This document shows positions 7,107 to 10,877 of a stretch of DNA of 10,877 nt, piece after piece; position 1 is the stretch's first letter, and every line of letters starts with the position of its first letter. The DNA comes from an uncultured Megamonas sp. (GTDB lineage: Bacteria; Bacillota; Negativicutes; Selenomonadales; Selenomonadaceae), in NCBI GenBank assembly GCA_900554895.1, contig USIX01000072.1, positions 1-10,877 on the forward strand, in the 5' to 3' direction. Below the pieces are notes generated by a model. The model was not told the DNA's origin. It did no database searches and was given only the letters and a program-made list of their open reading frames with translations. Position numbers and translations under genes: made by a program.

Positions 7107-8157
7107 AATTCAACTGACCCTGTATTCTGTTTTTCAGCAGTTGCGCTTCGTGCTCCATGGTTTTTGCTTTTTTCATATTATCTGTAGCTTCGCGCAACGT
7201 CTTTATATCCTTATTTTCCAACCATTTAGCATAGTTTTCATAATAAGCGATTTTGCTTTCACATGCTTTTAATTGAAGATTATGCAGTGTTTCTGCTGCT
7301 TTCGGCACTTCAATTTCCTGAAGCGCTGCCTGCAGCTGTTTTAATTGCGGCAGAATATTTTCTTCTATTGATGTTTTTACTTCCATTCGCGATTTATCAT
7401 TGCCAAGTACGCCAAGCTTCAATGAGGCATTCAGCTTTGCTTCATTTTCTGTCAAAATCTTTTCCTTATCCGATAATAGCGCTGTTGTCTGATTTATATA
7501 GTCTTCAATGTATTTTTGCCGTCCTGCCTGCAGTGCTTTTATAAAATCAGCAAAATTATCTACACTGACAACTTTCCAGTAACCGTCCGGCTGTTCTTCT
7601 AACGTTATTTCGAAAACAAACGGCTGTCCGATTTCACTTTGTTCTACTTTTACTCCGGCTTGAGCCGTGCCGTTTTCTTCATTCATATTGATATAGTCAA
7701 TTCCAGAAAAACTGATACCCATAAATCCGGTCTGGTCTAAAATCATTTTAGAATCAATCATCGCTCCCTGACTGTCCTTAACGTCTTCTGCCGTTTCCCA
7801 GCTGCCGGTTTTCACAAAAGTAGTAAGCCCGTCATTCAAGCTGGCAACAAGCGGTGCTTTAAACATGGTAGCCAAACTGTTCATAGCAACTTTTGCCTCT
7901 TCTGGAAGATTGCTTTGTGACGCTATGATTGCATCCAGCATATTATCCGTAACTCCGGTTACGACATTATCTACATCTACATATTTGTTAAATTCATCTA
8001 TGTCATGATTTTCTACTGCTTCTTGTACTGCTTTTAAAGTATATTCCGGTGTTTTAACATAAAAATTAAAATATGCTATGCTTCCTCCTATGCCGATAAT
8101 TACCACTACTAATGCTGCAATAAAAATTTTTAATTTCATTTTCGCCGATAATACCAT
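7105..8157 (-). CDS. Membrane-anchored DUF2939-like protein with helical C-terminal tail
   Basis: A 350-aa protein. Residues about 10-33 form one membrane helix after a short basic N-terminus, with no lipobox. Next comes a region (about 36-206) that starts TPEYTLKAVQEAVENHDIDEF and ends DGYWKVVSVDNFADF, which I recognise as the DUF2939 style: a short helix pair with a 'hD...f..yVD' motif, then a beta-rich NTF2-like part. From about 210 to 347 it is almost all helix, Lys/Glu/Gln-rich, possibly coiled coil. Function is unknown; most of it would lie outside the membrane. The start ATG 8157 has GGAGG 8 nt upstream; the open frame continues upstream to 8199 without a better site. It is transcribed alone, with its own promoter and terminator, divergently from dhaM. 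Confidence 0.75.
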   Translation of the reverse strand: MVLSAKMKLKIFIAALVVVIIGIGGSIAYFNFYVKTPEYTLKAVQEAVENHDIDEFNKYVDVDNVVTGVTDNMLDAIIASQSNLPEEAKVAMNSLATMFKAPLVASLNDGLTTFVKTGSWETAEDVKDSQGAMIDSKMILDQTGFMGISFSGIDYINMNEENGTAQAGVKVEQSEIGQPFVFEITLEEQPDGYWKVVSVDNFADFIKALQAGRQKYIEDYINQTTALLSDKEKILTENEAKLNASLKLGVLGNDKSRMEVKTSIEENILPQLKQLQAALQEIEVPKAAETLHNLQLKACESKIAYYENYAKWLENKDIKTLREATDNMKKAKTMEHEAQLLKNRIQGQLN

Positions 8158-8198
8158 AACTATTTCCTCCGAAAAAAATATAAAACCATACACTTCCA

Positions 8199-8227
8199 AT
8201 TATGCCACCGCTTCTTTGCATATGCAA
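8199..8227 (-). promoter_or_regulatory. Promoter of the DUF2939-like gene with palindrome over the -35
   Basis: On the minus strand -35 TTGCAT (8227-8222), 17 bases, -10 CATAAT (8204-8199) preceded by TGG (extended -10). The perfect 12-bp palindrome TTGCATATGCAA (8216-8227) covers the -35 hexamer and could be an operator. A second possible promoter (extended -10 TGTTAAAAT) lies further upstream but lacks a -35. Confidence 0.55.
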
Positions 8228-8292
8228 CACATTTTAACAGTATTTATTCATATTTTTTCATAATAAATCGGCTATAGATAACAGCATTTAGA

Positions 8293-8321
8293 TTGACACT
8301 TAAAAGCAAATAACATATCAT
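8293..8321 (+). promoter_or_regulatory. Sigma-A promoter of dhaM
   Basis: Perfect -35 TTGACA (8293-8298), 17 bases, and -10 TATCAT (8316-8321, one mismatch). Transcription would start near 8328, which rules out the ATG at 8327 as the start of dhaM and supports the TTG at 8357. Confidence 0.82.
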
Positions 8322-8356
8322 TATTTATGAAATTAAATTATAAAGGTGTGCTTAAC

Positions 8357-8758
8357 TTGATTGGACTTGTAATTGTTTCTCATAGCTCCCTTATTGCAGA
8401 CGGGACTAAAGAGCTTGCTCTCCAAATGGCAGACCCTGCGCTGAAAATTATCGCCGCAGGCGGCACATCAGACGGCAAATTAGGCACAGATATGAAAAAA
8501 ATAAAGTCTGCCATCGAAAAAGTAAACGGCCCTGAAGGCGTATTAATCCTTACGGATTTAGGCAGCTCCGTCCTAACGACCGAAATGGTGATTGATATGC
8601 TCGATGAAGACAATAAAGATATCAGTAAAATAAAAATTGCTAATGCTCCGCTTGTTGAAGGAGCCGTAGTCGCTGCTGTTGAAGCTTCTTTCGGCAGAGA
8701 TATATTTAGTATAAAAAAAACTGTAGAAGATATTGTCATAAAAAAAGTTCCCGTTTAA
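8357..8758 (+). CDS. dhaM: DhaM, phosphotransfer (EIIA-like) subunit of PTS-dependent dihydroxyacetone kinase
   Basis: DhaM takes a phosphate from HPr of the phosphotransferase system and passes it to ADP bound in DhaL, which then serves DhaK to phosphorylate dihydroxyacetone in the cytoplasm. The 133-aa protein is a single EIIA(Man)-type domain, like the short DhaM of Bacillota rather than the long multi-domain form of E. coli. IGLVIVSHS contains the phospho-accepting His (residue 9). Family signatures follow: AAGGTSDGKLGT, LTDLGSS and NAPLVEGA. The frame is open to an ATG at 8327, but that base lies at the predicted transcription start. TTG 8357 has AAAGGTG (8342-8348) 8 nt upstream and gives the normal N-terminus. 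No dhaK or dhaL is in the window: upstream is a divergent gene and downstream a terminator, so the gene is transcribed alone. The subunit identity is clear; its partner genes are not seen. Confidence 0.9.
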   Translation: MIGLVIVSHSSLIADGTKELALQMADPALKIIAAGGTSDGKLGTDMKKIKSAIEKVNGPEGVLILTDLGSSVLTTEMVIDMLDEDNKDISKIKIANAPLVEGAVVAAVEASFGRDIFSIKKTVEDIVIKKVPV

Positions 8759-8759
8759 A

Positions 8760-8789
8760 AAAGCTGTACAGAAAAATCTGTACAGCTTT
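8760..8789. terminator. Bidirectional terminator between dhaM and the permease gene
   Basis: A perfect 12-bp stem (8760-8771 with 8778-8789, AAGCTGTACAG/CTGTACAGCTT) with loop AAAAAT. It is followed by a T-rich tail on the plus strand and a run of six T on the minus strand. It starts 2 nt after the dhaM stop and 5 nt past the end of the convergent permease gene, so it can serve both. Confidence 0.9.
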
Positions 8790-8793
8790 ATTT

Positions 8794-10188
8794 TTATAAT
8801 TCACCTTTATTGCGTACTATAGCCGCTTTCTGTGCTTTTATTTGTTTTAAGCGGAAAATAATCATCGGCACAACCATCATCGGTATACCTACATACAACG
8901 TCGAACGAAGTTCCTCCGTAAAGGCGATTACTACCAGGCAGAATACCTGCACCCAAATACCAATCAGCGTTACGTACGGAAAAAACGGCGTTTTATATTT
9001 TAATTCATTCACTCTTCCCTGCATCATCATTTTTTTGCGGAAATTATATTGACTCCAGCAGATTGAAATCCATGCCATTGCTCCAGTGAAACCGGAAACA
9101 GCCAATAAATAGGTATACGCCATTTCACTCGTATCGATTGTATACAGCAAAATTACAAGCCAGCAGGCACAGATAGAAACAATGATAGAATTCTGCGGCA
9201 TGCCGTTATGATTTAATTTGCCCAAAAATCGCGGTGCCATACCGTGTTTAGACAGACCGTGCAACGCTCTGCCGGCACCGTAAAGACCGGAATTTGAACA
9301 CGAAATCGCCGCCGTCAAAATTACAAAAGCAAACATATAACCGAAGTAATCAAAACCGTATCGGTGCATTGCCGCTGCAAATACGCTTTCCGTAAGCGAA
9401 GCTTCATCCCACGGCAAAATAGAAATTAAAAGTGTAATCGGGATTATATATAAAGCAATAATTCTCCATGTAACATTGCGGACCGCTATCGGTATGCTCT
9501 TTGCCGGGTCCTTACATTCACCGGCTGCCAAGCCGATTATCTCTGAACCTTGGAAATTAACAAGTATAATTACCATCGTCATGATAATCGCCCAATAACC
9601 ATGCGGTGCAAAACCACCGCTGCCAAGCAGGATTTTCGTACCGATAGGCTCACCCGTTCCGCCAGCCCAGCCCATACAGATAGCAAATGCAATGATACTG
9701 AAAACTATAAGCGCAGTTATTTTTATAATAGACAGCCAAAATTCACTTTCTCCGAACTTACCTACACTGAACAGATTTATAAATGTTACTACTAGTCCGA
9801 ATGATACAGCCCACCACAGCTGACTGACCTCTGGAACAAACTGGTTCATTATTATTCCCGCGGCAATCATTTCTGCCGGTACATAAACAACCCAATTAAG
9901 CCAGTATGCCCAACCGACACCGCACGCCCATGTAGGCGATATGTGGTCATTTGCATACGTTACAAAAGAACTTGAGACAGGCTGAGCGACTGCAAGTTCA
10001 GCCAGACACAGCATTACGCATAATACTACCATTCCGCCCAGCAGATAGGCAAGTATTGAAGCAGGTCCCGCTTGTTCAAGCACATAGCCGGTACCTAAAA
10101 AGTAACAGCTGCCGATAATTCCTCCCAGAGAAATAAGCTGTATATGTCTGTTCTTCAGACCCCTATTCATTATAGGTTTGTTGTTCAT
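8794..10188 (-). CDS. Amino-acid permease, APC superfamily (AAT family)
   Basis: An integral membrane amino-acid transporter, probably a proton symporter for import. The 464-aa length and about 12 hydrophobic segments fit the family. The N-terminus RGLKNRHIQLISLGGIIGS followed by CYFLGTG is the hallmark AAT-family entry into helix 1 (normally LKNRHIQLIALGGAIGTGLFLG). Other family features are the helix-2/3 region GGMVVLCVMLCLAELAVAQP, the helix-6 stretch NFQGSEIIGLAAGECKDPAKS, and SGLYGAGRALHGLSKHGMAP in the loop after helix 8. The substrate cannot be told; relatives move basic, aromatic or small neutral amino acids. The start is uncertain: neither ATG 10188 nor ATG 10170 (MNRGLKNRH) has a ribosome binding site, because the DNA just upstream is the foreign GC-rich segment. 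The gene ends at the terminator shared with dhaM. Confidence 0.88.
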   Translation of the reverse strand: MNNKPIMNRGLKNRHIQLISLGGIIGSCYFLGTGYVLEQAGPASILAYLLGGMVVLCVMLCLAELAVAQPVSSSFVTYANDHISPTWACGVGWAYWLNWVVYVPAEMIAAGIIMNQFVPEVSQLWWAVSFGLVVTFINLFSVGKFGESEFWLSIIKITALIVFSIIAFAICMGWAGGTGEPIGTKILLGSGGFAPHGYWAIIMTMVIILVNFQGSEIIGLAAGECKDPAKSIPIAVRNVTWRIIALYIIPITLLISILPWDEASLTESVFAAAMHRYGFDYFGYMFAFVILTAAISCSNSGLYGAGRALHGLSKHGMAPRFLGKLNHNGMPQNSIIVSICACWLVILLYTIDTSEMAYTYLLAVSGFTGAMAWISICWSQYNFRKKMMMQGRVNELKYKTPFFPYVTLIGIWVQVFCLVVIAFTEELRSTLYVGIPMMVVPMIIFRLKQIKAQKAAIVRNKGEL

Positions 10189-10489
10189 CCAGAATGGTGC
10201 CCGAGCCGGGCGTGACGGTGGCGGAGTCCTTGGCTTTGGTGGTGCCGCTGCCCTCCACCATGGACTGGATGGAGCCCCGGGTGACGAAGTCGGTCATGAC
10301 CTCGCCCTTGGAGCCGTCCTCCCGGAATACAAAGTACCACACCAGCACGACGAGCGCGATGGCGATGGCGGCGACAATGAGAATTCCCGCGATCGTCTTG
10401 CCCCGGCCCTTGCGTTTCTTCTTCGGCCCAGTGGGGGCGGCCGGGGGCGCGGCCGGCGGGGTCATCACTGGGGTCTGCTGTTCGGTCAT
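10163..10489 (-). pseudogene. N-terminal fragment of a membrane-fusion (HlyD/RND-type) efflux adaptor, cut by the junction
   Basis: This frame opens with ATG 10489 after GGGAGG (7 nt spacing). It shows a Pro/Ala-rich cytoplasmic start, a Lys/Arg cluster (residues 23-31), one membrane helix (about 32-54), then TRGSIQSMVEGSGTTKAKDS and TPGSGTIL. This is the usual start of periplasmic-adaptor-like proteins of Gram-positive ABC efflux systems, where a lipoyl-like domain follows. Real adaptors run to several hundred residues. Here the coding sequence reaches residue about 101 and then runs into the permease DNA, adding EQQTYNE and a chance stop. Base composition and codons (CTG, GTG, GGC, GAC) differ sharply from every other gene in the window. 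The protein is therefore truncated, either by assembly error or by recombination. Confidence 0.75.
10180..10192. other. Composition breakpoint / probable chimeric junction
   Basis: The 60 bases at 10141-10200 are 38% GC, while 10201-10260 are 72% and 10261-10320 are 65% (counted by hand). The change coincides with the loss of reading-frame sense of the adaptor and with the start of the permease. The permease lacks a leader and the adaptor lacks its remainder. No insertion-sequence ends, target duplication or attachment site is seen. Confidence 0.8.
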
Positions 10490-10531
10490 GTCTGTTCCTC
10501 CCTAAAGATTGGCGATTGGATTGCATTTACC

Positions 10532-10540
10532 ATTGTACCA
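10532..10540 (-). promoter_or_regulatory. Extended -10 promoter of the adaptor gene
   Basis: On the minus strand TGGTACAAT is an extended -10 (TG-n-TACAAT) with a predicted start near 10525 and a leader of about 36 nt to the adaptor ATG. No good -35 is seen. The CAAGCC-GCGG-GGCTTG inverted repeat (10541-10556) fills the spacer. Confidence 0.45.
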
Positions 10541-10579
10541 CAAGCCGCGGGGCTTGGCATTACAAAGCAGTGACAAGTT

Positions 10580-10595
10580 CTTAAGGAAACCTTAA
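10580..10595 (-). promoter_or_regulatory. Putative response-regulator box upstream of the adaptor
   Basis: On the minus strand TTAAGGTTTCCTTAAG holds two TTAAG copies exactly 11 bp apart, the spacing bound by OmpR/PhoB-type regulators. It also forms a palindrome, TTAAGG-N3-CCTTAA. It lies about 43 bp upstream of the -10. Efflux adaptor operons are often controlled by an adjacent two-component system, but none is visible here. Confidence 0.4.
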
Positions 10596-10718
10596 ATTTG
10601 CCGCGGCTATCTATTAGACGAAAAAAACGCCCAAAAGTTTCCGCAGTTTCCAAAACTGTTTTTGCCGCCCCTACATCCGGGATTTCGTTTCCGGCGGGCT
10701 GTCTTGCGTCGCTTGGAC

Positions 10719-10794
10719 GTAGGGGCGGGGCTTGTCCCCGCCCGCTCTCTGCACCCGGCCGGAGCGGCGGGCCGATGTGGGCATCGGCCCCTAC
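10719..10794. repeat. GC-rich palindromic intergenic element (REP/BIME- or MITE-like)
   Basis: The ends GTAGGGG (10719-10725) and CCCCTAC (10788-10794) are terminal inverted repeats. Inside are two perfect hairpins: GGGCGGGG/CCCCGCCC (10723-10730 with 10736-10743) and GGGCCGATG/CATCGGCCC (10769-10777 with 10782-10790). A further CGCCCCTAC copy at 10666-10674 pairs with GTAGGGGCG at 10719-10727. From memory, such elements are abundant between genes of Oscillospiraceae, which would suggest the source of this segment. Confidence 0.65.
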
Positions 10795-10877
10795 GGGAAA
10801 ACAAGGTGCGGGACACCGGCACACAGCGAACGGCCCCGGCCTCTTTTGCTGCATGTATTCGTCAAAAATCAGTTGAT

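Larger units (their letters stand above)
10490..10877. other. GC-rich non-coding segment upstream of the adaptor fragment
   Basis: No credible gene lies here; the open frames on both strands have no ribosome binding sites and are repeat-derived. The segment holds the adaptor's promoter region, an 11-bp-spaced TTAAG repeat, a weak CAGTTT-CCA-AAACTG hairpin followed by T5 (10644-10663, plus strand) and a GC-rich palindromic element. Beyond 10795 I see nothing I can name. Confidence 0.6.

Noticed and set aside
8327..8356. ATG 8327 as the start of dhaM
   Set aside because: It lies at the predicted transcription start, has no ribosome binding site, and adds ten residues absent from DhaM proteins. 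TTG 8357 fits on all counts.
10486..10876. Open frames on both strands in the GC-rich end
   Set aside because: GC-rich DNA has few stops. The frames cross the palindromic element, have Pro/Arg/Gly-rich nonsense composition and no convincing start sites.
1..10877. CRISPR array, tRNA, rRNA, insertion sequence, phage or defence system
   Set aside because: I found no regularly spaced repeats, RNA gene signatures, transposase or nuclease-like genes on either strand.

Overview
The window is mostly one stretch of a low- to mid-GC Bacillota-type genome (positions 1 to about 10,180). It ends in roughly 690 bases of much GC-richer DNA that looks foreign to the rest. Three things point to an anaerobic member of the Bacillota: strong AGGAGG-type ribosome binding sites, frequent TTG starts, and near-consensus sigma-A promoters in very AT-rich intergenic DNA. 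The Fe-S-rich split glutamate synthase, DhaM, DUF3783 and DUF2939 genes fit this. A gut Negativicutes or Clostridia species is my best guess, but nothing here fixes the genus.

Left part (1-5860), minus strand. Three genes form an 'archaeal-type' split glutamate synthase (GOGAT). In transcription order they are a class II glutamine amidotransferase, an FMN synthase subunit with an N-terminal ferredoxin domain, and a fusion of a GXGXG beta-helix, a GltD-like FAD/NAD(P)H oxidoreductase and a C-terminal 2[4Fe-4S] domain. Together they would convert 2-oxoglutarate plus glutamine into two glutamates. The amidotransferase must start at a TTG codon (5443), so that the catalytic Cys is residue 2. Upstream lies a perfect consensus promoter (TTGACA-N17-TATAAT). 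A repeated ACATGT element overlaps its -35 and spacer, and ATGTAT/ATACAT inverted repeats flank it. The operon ends in a clear terminator. Beyond that is a 59-residue two-helix membrane microprotein gene (101-280).

Middle (5820-8330). A two-gene minus-strand operon encodes a DUF3783 protein and a membrane-anchored coiled-coil protein, with its own promoter and terminator. A separate minus-strand gene encodes a membrane-anchored DUF2939-like protein, also with its own promoter and terminator.

Right part (8290-10188). A plus-strand dhaM (phosphotransfer subunit of PTS-dependent dihydroxyacetone kinase) has a near-consensus promoter and a TTG start, but no dhaK or dhaL is nearby. It shares a bidirectional terminator with a convergent AAT-family amino-acid permease.

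Right edge (about 10,180-10,877). Exactly at the permease start, composition jumps from about 38% GC (10141-10200, counted) to about 72% (10201-10260). An N-terminal fragment of a membrane-fusion (HlyD-like) efflux adaptor runs into the permease start in opposite logic: its own downstream part and the permease's own leader are both missing. Upstream of the adaptor are a promoter, a response-regulator-like repeat and a GC-rich palindromic repeat of the kind I recall from Oscillospiraceae. The simplest reading is an assembly chimera; true recombination is the alternative. I found no convincing undescribed system. The most informative items are the junction, the glt promoter/operator layout, the orphan dhaM and the microprotein.
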